Assembly: GCA_035933635.1 (NCBI GenBank)
Contig: DASYYY010000040.1
Span: forward strand, 1 to 11,267
Source: JAKIVR01 sp035933635
GTDB taxonomy: Archaea > Thermoplasmatota > Thermoplasmata > Lutacidiplasmatales > UBA184
Length of the DNA: 11,267 nt
Reading direction: 5' to 3'
The first letter of the stretch is position 1, and each line of letters starts with the position of its first letter. Below, in pieces: positions 1 to 6,418 of the stretch. A program made the position numbers and the translations under genes. The notes under the pieces were generated by a model. That model was not told the origin of the DNA. It worked only from the letters and a program-made list of their open reading frames with translations, and searched no databases.

Positions 1-324
1 GGGATCGGCAAGGGCCGCACCCGCGACGACCACCGCGGCGTCGCCGACCAGCTCTACGCCTCCTACGCCACGGGCAAGGACCAGCGCGCGCTGAGCGCGA
101 TCGTCGGGGAGGAGGCGCTCACCGCCACCGACCGGATCTACCTGAAGGTGGCCGAGCGGTTCGAGAACGAGTTCGTCAACCAGCGCCCCGACGAGGACCG
201 TTCGATCGACGAGTCGCTCGCACTGGCCTGGGACATCCTCTCGGAGCTGCCCGAGGCCGAGCTCAAGCGGATCAAGCCGGAGTTCATCCAGCAGTACTAC
301 CGGCCGAAGACCACGGCGAGCTGA
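1..324 (+). CDS. atpB: A-type ATP synthase subunit B, C-terminal part (partial)
   Basis: This is the last 107 codons of the non-catalytic nucleotide-binding subunit of the A1 head, which alternates with subunit A in the A3B3 hexamer. The reading frame is open from base 1 and ends at TGA 322-324. The visible part matches the family C-terminal helical domain: it opens GIGKGRTRDDH, followed by VADQLYASYATGKD, the stretch IVGEEALTATDRIYLK, then FVNQ, and finally SELPEAELKRIKPEFIQQYY. The length from the GIG motif to the stop is normal, so the C-terminus is complete. The nucleotide-binding core and the start lie upstream of the window. atpD follows after 26 bases, consistent with the usual B-D order and one transcript. 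The family assignment is secure. Subunits A and F would be expected upstream, but that cannot be seen here. Confidence 0.96.
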   Translation, partial: GIGKGRTRDDHRGVADQLYASYATGKDQRALSAIVGEEALTATDRIYLKVAERFENEFVNQRPDEDRSIDESLALAWDILSELPEAELKRIKPEFIQQYYRPKTTAS

Positions 325-350
325 GCCGGCTCGGGAGCGGGGAGCGGGCG

Positions 351-998
351 ATGGTGGGCGAGCAGGTCCGGCCGACCCGGCTGGAACTGCTGCGCACGCG
401 CCGCAGGATCGTGCTCGCGAAGAAGGGCCTCAATCTCCTGAAGCTCAAGCGCTCGGCGCTGATCGCCGAGTTCTTCCAGCTCTCCCGCGAGGCCCTCGAG
501 CTGCGGGGCGACCTGCAGGCGAAGATCGCGCGGGGGTACACCTCCATCCGGATGGCCGAGATGTTCGAGGGGCCCACCCGCCTCGAGAACGTCTCGATGC
601 TGTTGCCCCAGCTCGCCCGCGTCGAGGTCGGCACGAAGAACGTCATGGGCGTCAAGACCCCGCGCGTCAACGCCGGCGACTACCGGCCCGTTCCGGCGAC
701 GGCGCTGCTCGACCTGCCGCCGAGCATCGACGAATCGGTCCGGCACTTCCAGGGGATCTACCGCGTCATCCTCGACATCGCCGAGAAGGAGAACGCGCTC
801 CGGCGCCTGCTGCAGGAGATCGAGAAGACCAAGCGCCGCGCGAGCGCCATCGAGAACGTGCTCATCCCGCGGCTCCAGGCCACGGTGCGGTTCATCAAGT
901 TCCGTTTCGACGAGATGGAGCGCGACGCCTTCAGCATGCTGAAGACGGTCAAGCGCAAGATGGAGGAGCAGGAGGGTGCCCCCGTTGCGGCGGCCTAA
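351..998 (+). CDS. atpD: A-type ATP synthase subunit D (central rotor stalk)
   Basis: This is a 215-aa protein, the usual size for subunit D, which forms the coiled-coil central shaft (with F) turning inside the A3B3 head. The N-terminal helix carries the family signature VRPTRLELLRTRRRI followed by LAKKGLNLLKLKRSAL. The C-terminal helix carries RRASAIENVLIPRLQATVRFI, followed by DEMERDAFSMLKTVKRK. The middle (about residues 65-125) is the less conserved globular part. ATG 351 is preceded by GGAG at 341-344, a plausible ribosome binding site six bases upstream, and the start agrees with the family N-terminus. The stop is TAA 996-998. The next start (GTG 976) lies inside the end of this gene, so translation is probably coupled. 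The protein is cytoplasmic, on the inner face of the membrane. Confidence 0.97.
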   Translation: MVGEQVRPTRLELLRTRRRIVLAKKGLNLLKLKRSALIAEFFQLSREALELRGDLQAKIARGYTSIRMAEMFEGPTRLENVSMLLPQLARVEVGTKNVMGVKTPRVNAGDYRPVPATALLDLPPSIDESVRHFQGIYRVILDIAEKENALRRLLQEIEKTKRRASAIENVLIPRLQATVRFIKFRFDEMERDAFSMLKTVKRKMEEQEGAPVAAA

Positions 999-1170
999 CC
1001 TCACCGGCGCTTACGGCGTGCCGACGCCCCCCCCACCGGCCTCGGTGCTCGCGCACCCGGACCGGGTGATGCGGTTCCTCACCTTCCAGCGGATCGCCTG
1101 GGCGGTCCGGCTCGGCGCCATCGGTTCGGTCCTGTTGCTGCTCTACGCGGCGCACCTACTGCGAGTATGA
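976..1170 (+). CDS. small single-span membrane protein inside the ATPase operon (unknown function)
   Basis: This 64-codon frame lies between atpD and atpH. From GTG 976 it reads through a proline-rich stretch and ends with one clear hydrophobic segment, WAVRLGAIGSVLLLLYAAHL (about residues 42-61), flanked by Arg residues. GTG 976 overlaps the last 23 bases of atpD and has AGGAGG just upstream. Its stop TGA (1168-1170) overlaps the ATG of atpH (1167) as ATGA, the typical sign of translational coupling. An in-frame ATG at 1069 (GTG at 1066) would give a 33-aa protein that is almost only the membrane helix. A run of eight C at 1027-1034 separates the two parts, so a sequencing error there could change the apparent start. 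I do not recognise a family. It could be an assembly or membrane-arm helper of the ATP synthase, or chance coding. The tight fit at both ends argues for a real gene. Confidence 0.6.
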   Translation: MPPLRRPNLTGAYGVPTPPPPASVLAHPDRVMRFLTFQRIAWAVRLGAIGSVLLLLYAAHLLRV

Positions 1171-1541
1171 ACGAAGCGTCCCCCTCCCCCACCAACGACG
1201 GCCTCGAGCCGATCAAGCGCGTCAAGGCCGCCGAGGGCGAGACCCAGGAGAAGCTCGCGATCTGGGCCGTGAAGGCCAAGTCCGAGCTCGACCACCTCGG
1301 CAAGGAGGCCGAGGAGCTCGTCGGTCGCGCCCGTGCCGACGCCGAGCGGGCTCGCGACGGGGCGCTCGAGTCCGCCCGCACCGACGCCAACCGCGAGGCC
1401 GAGCGGATCTTGGCCGACGGCAAGACGCGCGCGGGCAAGATCCGGGGCAAGAGCGCCGCCGAGCTCTCCCCCCTCACCGGGGAGATCGTCGACGCGGTCC
1501 TCGGCGAGTTCCGCACCGGCGGCAAACGCACCGGAGCCTAG
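1167..1541 (+). CDS. atpH: A-type ATP synthase subunit H (peripheral stalk)
   Basis: This is a 124-aa, highly charged protein rich in Ala, Glu, Lys and Arg, with a long predicted coiled coil from about residue 25 to 95 (for example HLGKEAEELVGRARADAERA, then ESARTDANREAERILADGKT). Subunit H pairs with subunit E to form the peripheral stalks that hold the head against subunit I. The length and composition fit AhaH/AtpH, and its place directly before atpI matches the conserved H-I order. ATG 1167 overlaps the TGA of the preceding small ORF. The stop TAG 1539-1541 is followed after two bases by the GTG of atpI. Coiled-coil proteins of this kind have low sequence identity, so the call rests on composition plus position. 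The extra ~20 residues at the N-terminus (Pro/Ser-rich) may be disordered. Confidence 0.85.
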   Translation: MNEASPSPTNDGLEPIKRVKAAEGETQEKLAIWAVKAKSELDHLGKEAEELVGRARADAERARDGALESARTDANREAERILADGKTRAGKIRGKSAAELSPLTGEIVDAVLGEFRTGGKRTGA

Positions 1542-1543
1542 TC

Positions 1544-3556
1544 GTGGGATTCCTGCGCCCCGTCCCGATGGCCAAGGTCGGGCTCGTCGGACTCAAGGAC
1601 GACCGCGAGACGGTCGTCGGGCTGCTCCACGACCTCGCCGTCGTCCAGGTCGAGCCGCTCCGCAAGGAGGCCTCCGCGCTCCTCGAGACCGAGGCGACGG
1701 GCGAGACCCAGCGCAAGGTCGCCGAGGAGCTGCTGCGCTTCCGCACGCTCAAGAACGCCTTGCCCGCGACCGAAGTGCGCGAGGCGCGTGCGTTCTCGAA
1801 CCTGGAGGAGGTGCTCACCGCGGCCCGGGGGGTCTCGATCGACCGGGAGGTCACCGACCTCAAGCGCGAGGAGGACGCCCTCGTCACCGAGCGCCGCGAG
1901 CTCGAGGGGGTCGCCACGCTCCTGTCCGATCACCGCTACTATCGGGACCCGCTCGGTCTGCTACAGTCCCGCCGGCTGCTCGCCTTCTTCGGCGAGGCCA
2001 CCCCGGACGCTTTCGGCCAGCTCGAGGTCGAGGTCCGCAGGATCGCCGAGACCGCGTTCGTCGCCTCGCCCGAGCCCAAGCGGGTCCGTTTCCTGCTCGC
2101 CGTCCCGCGCGAGGCGGCCGACGCGATCGGACGGCTCGCCCAGCAGGCCGGTGTGCGCATGGCCGCCGTGCCCGATCTCGCGGGAACCATCGACGAGGAG
2201 ATCCCGCGGCTCCGCGACCGGGTCGCCCGGGCCGACGCCCGGCTCGGCGAGATCCGCGCGCGCCTGGGCGAGCTCGCCCGGCAGTGGTACCCGACCGTCG
2301 CCCAGCTCGAAGAGGCGCTCGCCATCGAGAACCGCAAGCTCGAGGCCTGGGGCCGGATGGGCGCCGGACGCGCATCGTTCACGGTCGAGGGCTGGATCCC
2401 CGAGCGCAACCTCCCCGCGCTCGAATCCGGGCTGCACGCCCGGACCGGGGACCGGACCCACCTCTACCGCATCGCAACGAACGAGGAACCCCCGACGCTC
2501 ATGGACAACCCGCCGGGGGTCCGGTGGTTCGAGTTCTTCATCCGGTTCTACTCGTTGCCGAAGTCGACCGAGTTCGACCCCACCTGGATCTTCGCCATCG
2601 CCTTCCCGATCTTCTACGGCTTCATGCTCGGCGACGTCGGTTACGGCGTCACCATCCTCGCGATCTCGCTGTGGATGATCGCCGGGTTCCCCGGCGGCGG
2701 CAAGCTCCCCAAGGGGCTCCGCGGATTCCTCACGCTGATCATGGGGCCGGCGGGGATGCAGAAGCTCGCCCGCACGCTCGTCCCGGGGTGTCTGTTGGCG
2801 ATCGGCCTCGGGATCGTCTACAACGAGTACTTCGGCTTCCGCCTGCCGTTCTACGCACCGATCTTCGACCCCGTCACCGGCGTGGGCAAGCTGTTGCTCG
2901 CCGCCGGGTACATCGGCCTCGCCATGGTCACGCTCGGGTTCGCGCTGGGCGCGGTCAAGGCCTACTATCTGCACCACCCGCGCGACCTGCGCTTCCGCAT
3001 CGGCGGGATCCTCTTCGCCTGGGGGATCGCCGACGTCGGGCTGCTGGTCATCCACAAGAGCCTCGTGCTCGCCTCCCCCGCGGCGATCATCGGGATCGTC
3101 CTCCTCGCGCTCGGCGCGGTGCTCATCGTGGTGGGCGAGGGGGCGATGGGCGCGCTCGCCTTCAGTGAGGTCGTCAGCCACATTCTGTCCTACACGCGGC
3201 TCGTCGGGATCCTGCTTGCGAGCGTGATCCTCGCCTTCGTGATCAACACGATCTTCTGGGGCGCGCTGCACAACCCGACGAGCTCGGTGGGCGTCCACAT
3301 CGCGCTCATCATCGGCGGGGTGGTGATCCTGTTCGTCGGCCAGACGTTCAACCTCGTCCTCGGCGTCTTCGAGCCGGGGATCCAGGGGCTGCGGCTGATC
3401 TTCGTCGAGCACTTCTCGAAGTACTTCGAAGGCAACGGACGGCCCTACCAGCCGTTCCGCTCCGAGCGCCGCTTCACGCGCCCGGCCCCGCACGACCCGG
3501 CGGCCCCGGTCGGAGCCGGACCGGCGCCCTCCCCCGTCTCCGCTCCGTCGGCGTGA
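1544..3556 (+). CDS. atpI: A-type ATP synthase subunit I (stator, a-subunit homologue)
   Basis: This 670-aa integral membrane stator provides the ion half-channels next to the c-ring. Residues 1 to about 320 are the cytoplasmic part with coiled-coil arms. The linker EEPPTLMDNP precedes the membrane domain, which opens TWIFAIAFPIFYGFMLGDVG and has about seven or eight spans. Key motifs are present: SHILSYTRLVGILLASV with Arg552, and PGIQGLRLIFVEHFSKYFEG with Gln614 and Arg617. These correspond in context to the essential Arg/Gln/Arg set known in Thermus subunit I. GTG 1544 gives MGFLRPVPMAKVGLVG, matching the family start in which 'RP' precedes the Met at 1568; the ATG at 1568 would lose it. 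After the usual ending (YQPF, residue 638) there is an unusual 32-residue tail rich in Pro, Ala and Ser. The stop at 3554-3556 lies 21 bases from the converging atpC stop. Confidence 0.97.
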   Translation: MGFLRPVPMAKVGLVGLKDDRETVVGLLHDLAVVQVEPLRKEASALLETEATGETQRKVAEELLRFRTLKNALPATEVREARAFSNLEEVLTAARGVSIDREVTDLKREEDALVTERRELEGVATLLSDHRYYRDPLGLLQSRRLLAFFGEATPDAFGQLEVEVRRIAETAFVASPEPKRVRFLLAVPREAADAIGRLAQQAGVRMAAVPDLAGTIDEEIPRLRDRVARADARLGEIRARLGELARQWYPTVAQLEEALAIENRKLEAWGRMGAGRASFTVEGWIPERNLPALESGLHARTGDRTHLYRIATNEEPPTLMDNPPGVRWFEFFIRFYSLPKSTEFDPTWIFAIAFPIFYGFMLGDVGYGVTILAISLWMIAGFPGGGKLPKGLRGFLTLIMGPAGMQKLARTLVPGCLLAIGLGIVYNEYFGFRLPFYAPIFDPVTGVGKLLLAAGYIGLAMVTLGFALGAVKAYYLHHPRDLRFRIGGILFAWGIADVGLLVIHKSLVLASPAAIIGIVLLALGAVLIVVGEGAMGALAFSEVVSHILSYTRLVGILLASVILAFVINTIFWGALHNPTSSVGVHIALIIGGVVILFVGQTFNLVLGVFEPGIQGLRLIFVEHFSKYFEGNGRPYQPFRSERRFTRPAPHDPAAPVGAGPAPSPVSAPSA

Positions 3557-3577
3557 GGCGCCGGGGCGCGGGCCCGC

Positions 3578-4654
3578 TCAGACCTTGGGCACGATCAGGC
3601 TGTTGAGCAATTCCGGCGCCGCGACGCCGTAGAGCTTGCCGTAGACCACCTTGCGGAGGTCGCTGCGCTCGAGCTCGGCGAGCAGGAGGAAGGTGAACAG
3701 GATGGCGATCGACAGCGGAAAACTGCGCAGCCGCTTGAGCTCGCGGACGGTCCGCTCCTTGGTCAGCGCCAGCTCGAACGGAACCAGGCTCCGCTGCTGG
3801 GCGTACGGGGCGAGCCCCTCGGCGAGCCCCGGGTAAGGTCCCTCGAGCTGGGCGACGACCTCGGGGACCCCCCGGGAGTTGTACAGGTCCGCGGTGCGCT
3901 CGCGGCCGAGTGTGCCCCCATCGATGAACCGCTCCAGGACGGCCTCGACCGGCAGGTCGCCGTCCTTGCCCTTGAGCACCAGGAGCACGTTGCGGACGTC
4001 GATCTCGGTCCGCAGGAACTCCCGGATGACCCACTCGTCGCCCTGGAAGAACTTGCTCTGGCTGAGGAGCTCGCGGTAGTAGTCGCGCTGCAGCGCCGTG
4101 AGCAGCGGGAAGATGTCGCGCGTGCGCTGGTAGGTCTCCAGCAGCGGCAGCAGCACCCCGCCGTAGCCGAACTTCACCAACTGGGTGGCGATGGCGTCGA
4201 CGCTGCCCAGCGCCAGCAGCGAGCGGAAGTCGTCGAGCGACATCGCCCCGGCGACGAGCCCCGCGGGCACCTCGCGGCTCGAGACGAGGAACGCCTCGGT
4301 CTCGGCGATCGGTCTCCCCTGGGCCTTGGCCGAGAGGACCAGGCCGATGTTCTCAATGTCCCAGCGCCGGAGGTAGGCGAGCAGGAGCGGCTTGCCGGCG
4401 AACGAGGCCGACTCGACGAGGTACTTCTGTCGGCGCACGAACAGCCGATTGATCGCGACCTCGGGCAGGTAGGATCCCTTGTAGGTGGCGCCGGCCTGGG
4501 CGAGCTCGGGCCCGTATGGCGTCGGCTCGAGCAGCTTGAGCACCTCGGGCAGGTCGCGAGCGTTCGCGAGCGGTGTGTAGCTCTCCTTGGGCAGCAGCGA
4601 CGGCTGCAGCGACTTGAACCGCCCGAGCGCCGCGGCGTACGGAGAGCTCGCCAC
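3578..4654 (-). CDS. atpC: A-type ATP synthase subunit C (V-ATPase d-like rotor connector)
   Basis: This 358-aa protein is the funnel-shaped connector that seats the central stalk on the c-ring (homologue of V-ATPase subunit d). It is all-helical with three similar helical repeats. Recognisable parts are YAAALGRFKSLQPSLLPKE near the start, LLLAYLRRWDIENIGLVL (about 90-107), FLRTEIDVRNVLLVLKGKDG in the middle, and the C-terminal signature FPLSIAILFTFLLLAELERS followed by DLRKVVYGKLYGV. The repeated 'R-x-[DE]-[IL]-x-N' elements are typical of this family. It starts with GTG at 4654, 11 bases after the atpE stop; the N-terminus fits the family and no better start is visible. The stop TGA (complement of 3578-3580) faces the atpI stop across 21 bases. 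It is the last gene of the K-E-C transcript. Confidence 0.95.
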   Translation of the reverse strand: MASSPYAAALGRFKSLQPSLLPKESYTPLANARDLPEVLKLLEPTPYGPELAQAGATYKGSYLPEVAINRLFVRRQKYLVESASFAGKPLLLAYLRRWDIENIGLVLSAKAQGRPIAETEAFLVSSREVPAGLVAGAMSLDDFRSLLALGSVDAIATQLVKFGYGGVLLPLLETYQRTRDIFPLLTALQRDYYRELLSQSKFFQGDEWVIREFLRTEIDVRNVLLVLKGKDGDLPVEAVLERFIDGGTLGRERTADLYNSRGVPEVVAQLEGPYPGLAEGLAPYAQQRSLVPFELALTKERTVRELKRLRSFPLSIAILFTFLLLAELERSDLRKVVYGKLYGVAAPELLNSLIVPKV

Positions 4655-4665
4655 GGACGGACCTT

Positions 4666-5217
4666 TCAGGCGAGGAGTTCGCGGACCTTGTCCTCGCGCA
4701 GCCGCAGGAGCTCGTCGAGGCTCAGGTTGAGCCGTCGCTCCCCGTCGGCGGTCTCGGCGACGAGGCCCCCCAGGATCGCGCGGGGCGTCGCGTCGAAGGA
4801 CTTGCCGGCGGCCCCTTTCAGCGCCGCCGCGTCCTCCGACCGGCCGGAGATCCGGACGTCCTTGCCGAGCTGGTCGACGGCGTAGGCGTACATGCGGCCG
4901 AGGACCTGGTCGTACTCGTCGGAATTCGTGAACTCGCGGAGCAGGTCGCGGACGGCGCCCAGGGAGGACTCCAGCGCGCGTTCCTGCGCCTCGTACTCGA
5001 GCTTTCGGGCCTGCATCCGGGCGCCGGCGATCCGCTGGGTCTTCTCGCGGCGCGCCTCGGCCTCGGCCTGCTGGGCGAGTCGCATCCGGGTCGAGCCGAT
5101 CCGGTCGTCCCGGTCGGCCAGGATGCGTCCCTTGTCCGCCTCGAACTTGGCGGTCGCCTCGGCCAGGTCGCGCTCGCCGCGCTCTTGGATCTCGGCGAGG
5201 AGACGCTCGAGGCTCAT
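4666..5217 (-). CDS. atpE: A-type ATP synthase subunit E (peripheral stalk)
   Basis: This is a 183-aa protein. Residues 1 to about 100 form a long charged coiled coil (MSLERLLAEIQERGERDLAE and onward) that pairs with subunit H. The C-terminal globular part, from about residue 105 (with GGLVAETADGERRLNLSLDE near its end), binds the top of the A3B3 head. The start is placed at ATG 5217, because the frame continues 20 codons upstream only into the end of atpK with a composition unlike the family (Arg/Asp/Pro-rich), and known subunit E proteins begin at this helix. The gap to the atpK stop is eight bases. No good Shine-Dalgarno is visible there, so translation probably relies on coupling to atpK. 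Length and layout match the family. Confidence 0.93.
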   Translation of the reverse strand: MSLERLLAEIQERGERDLAEATAKFEADKGRILADRDDRIGSTRMRLAQQAEAEARREKTQRIAGARMQARKLEYEAQERALESSLGAVRDLLREFTNSDEYDQVLGRMYAYAVDQLGKDVRISGRSEDAAALKGAAGKSFDATPRAILGGLVAETADGERRLNLSLDELLRLREDKVRELLA

Positions 5218-5225
5218 CGGCCCGT

Positions 5226-5453
5226 CTACAGGATCCCGAGCAGCAGGATCAGACCGAGCACGAACCCGATGATCCACAGCGTCTCGGGAATGACGAAGAA
5301 CACGAGCACCCGCCCGAACAGCTCGGGCTTCTCGGCGTAGATCCCCATCCCCGCGGCCCCGATCCCCGACTGGGCCATGCCGGTTCCGATGAGCCCGCCG
5401 GCAATGGCGATGCCTGCGGCCACGGCGAGAATCGCGCTGGGTACGTCCGTCAT
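5226..5453 (-). CDS. atpK: A-type ATP synthase subunit K (c-ring proteolipid)
   Basis: This 75-aa protein is a single helical hairpin that forms the rotor c-ring. Helix 1 is about residues 7-37 (VAAGIAIAGGLIGTGMAQSG, Gly-rich), the polar loop is YAEKPELFGR, and helix 2 is about residues 49-73 (VLVFFVIPETLWIIGFVLGL). Glu57 in the PET motif is the ion-carrying carboxylate. Gln28 in helix 1 and Thr58 next to Glu57 are residues also used in sodium-binding rings, but the Tyr expected five residues after the Glu is Ile62 here, so ion choice is open. It has the single-hairpin size, not the duplicated V-type size. ATG 5453 has GAGGA (complement of 5461-5465) seven bases upstream and a TATA box further out. 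It is the first gene of the K-E-C operon. Confidence 0.97.
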   Translation of the reverse strand: MTDVPSAILAVAAGIAIAGGLIGTGMAQSGIGAAGMGIYAEKPELFGRVLVFFVIPETLWIIGFVLGLILLLGIL

Positions 5454-5460
5454 CTGGGTA

Positions 5461-5465
5461 TCCTC
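5461..5465 (-). promoter_or_regulatory. Shine-Dalgarno of atpK
   Basis: The minus strand reads GAGGA, followed by seven bases and the atpK ATG. It would lie at the very 5' end of the short leader predicted from the TATA box. It supports the chosen start. Confidence 0.65.
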
Positions 5466-5487
5466 GGCGGCGCGCAGAAAGGTGGCC

Positions 5488-5494
5488 TATATAA
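5488..5494 (-). promoter_or_regulatory. archaeal TATA box for the atpK-E-C operon
   Basis: The minus strand reads TTATATA here, in otherwise very GC-rich DNA. Its centre (5491) is 38 bases upstream of the atpK ATG. With the usual archaeal spacing of about 26 bases from TATA centre to start site, transcription would begin near 5465. That gives a leader of about 12 bases that begins with the GAGGA ribosome binding site. The TATA match is seen; the start site is inferred. Confidence 0.75.
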
Positions 5495-5630
5495 CGCCAA
5501 GACGCCGACTCCGGTCGACCCCCTTTACCGACGAATTCTTGGCACGCGGCCGCCGCCTACAATCCCGCCGGGTTCGAGCCGGACACGCGGTCGGCCGGAG
5601 GGACCGGTTCCGCCCGGAGTCAGCGGCCCC

Positions 5631-6209
5631 TTAGGTCGCCGGCGGCCCCGACGGGGGGTGCACCGTCAACGGCTGGGAGAACTCGGCGACCACCCGCCAG
5701 GCGGGGAATCGACGCTCGAGGTAGTAGTCGAGGCTCAGCCGGCTGGGTCCCGAGGTCGCGTTGATGATGATGAGCCCGAGAAAGGCGATCGCGTAGATCA
5801 CGCCGGTACCGACATCGGTCCCCCCCGCTCCCGAGGAGTATGGGCCGCCGAACCCCTCGGGCACGGCCCAGATCAGCAGGCTGAGGAACACGCCGCCGAT
5901 GTAGGCGAGCCGGCGGGCGAACCCGAACAGGAGCGCCAACCCGAGCGCGAGCTCGAGAGTGCCGACGGTGTACACGATGACGGCCGAGTGACCGCTCGCC
6001 TGGGTCTCCCAGAACGAGAACCACCCCGACAACCATCCGGGGGAATTGGCCGCGGCCCCTTGAACCGCCGACGGAAAGCTGTCGACGAATCCTCCCGTGA
6101 ATTTCAGCACCCCGTCGATGAGCCAGACGACGCCGAGCAAGATCCGTAGCGTCGTCCCGAGCGGGGCCGCATGCCGCGCCCACCAGCTGACGGCCGTTTC
6201 GTCGCTCAT
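5631..6209 (-). CDS. DoxX/DoxD-like integral membrane protein
   Basis: This is a 192-aa protein with four hydrophobic segments at about residues 18-36, 76-97, 100-118 and 134-152. The first span has the DoxX-family pattern RILLGVVWLIDGVLKF. The second pairs LELALGLALLFG with a following Arg-Arg. After the third comes VPEGFGGPYSSGAGGTDVGT, a Gly-rich loop like that of DoxD-type proteins, and the cytoplasmic end contains SLDYYLERRFPAW. DoxD is the membrane subunit of thiosulfate:quinone oxidoreductase in Acidianus; most DoxX relatives have no proven role. No DoxA partner is visible nearby, so thiosulfate oxidation is not claimed. ATG 6209 has a strong Shine-Dalgarno GGGGAG (complement of 6216-6221) six bases upstream. 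The stop is TAA at 5631-5633. It is divergent from the DUF169 gene. Confidence 0.8.
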   Translation of the reverse strand: MSDETAVSWWARHAAPLGTTLRILLGVVWLIDGVLKFTGGFVDSFPSAVQGAAANSPGWLSGWFSFWETQASGHSAVIVYTVGTLELALGLALLFGFARRLAYIGGVFLSLLIWAVPEGFGGPYSSGAGGTDVGTGVIYAIAFLGLIIINATSGPSRLSLDYYLERRFPAWRVVAEFSQPLTVHPPSGPPAT

Positions 6210-6215
6210 GATGAA

Positions 6216-6221
6216 CTCCCC
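6216..6221 (-). promoter_or_regulatory. Shine-Dalgarno of the doxX-like gene
   Basis: The minus strand reads GGGGAG six bases before the ATG at 6209. This supports that start. A weak TATA-like AGATACC lies on the minus strand at about 6248-6254, too poor to call a promoter. Confidence 0.6.
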
Positions 6222-6360
6222 AACCTCGGGGCACGAGCCCCTGGAGCGGTATCTCGGGCGCGGGTCAACCGTCGTCGGTCCGGACTCGACCCCGGTTCGG
6301 GTAGCTACGTCCCCCGCAACGTGCGTGCCAGGTGGGGCGCATCACGAGGAGCGTCGTGTC

Positions 6361-6417
6361 TCGGCGGGGCACGGCTCCCGCAATCGAGTTACCCACGTGC
6401 GCTGTCGGCGGGGCACG
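6361..6417 (+). repeat. 13-bp direct repeat upstream of the DUF169 gene
   Basis: TCGGCGGGGCACG occurs at 6361-6373 and again, identically, at 6405-6417, one base before the ATG of the DUF169 gene. The period is 44 bases. The second copy contains the only G-rich stretch available as a ribosome binding site. The function is unknown; it could be a regulator site, or chance in GC-rich DNA. Confidence 0.7.
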
Positions 6418-6418
6418 C

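Larger units (their letters stand above)
5454..5630. other. intergenic region upstream of atpK
   Basis: This 177-base gap lies between the doxX-like stop and the atpK start, both on the minus strand. The part nearest atpK holds its promoter and ribosome binding site (annotated separately). The rest (about 5500-5630) has no convincing ORF. I see no T-run terminator for the doxX-like gene. A GTTCGAG flanked by CCGG on both sides near 5567-5582 is only a short hairpin. Confidence 0.6.

Noticed and set aside
1333..3168. Long open frame (+) overlapping atpH and atpI
   Set aside because: It is Arg/Pro/Ala-rich low-complexity translation in another frame of clearly real ATPase genes; GC-rich DNA gives long false frames.
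1961..3493. Long open frame (-) opposite atpI
   Set aside because: Antisense to the conserved membrane domain of subunit I, with a composition (Asp/Glu/Arg/His) typical of a shadow frame.
5560..5590. tRNA T-arm-like GGTTCGAG between CCGG arms
   Set aside because: The stem is only four pairs when the loop is seven bases, and no matching acceptor, D or anticodon arm lies upstream.
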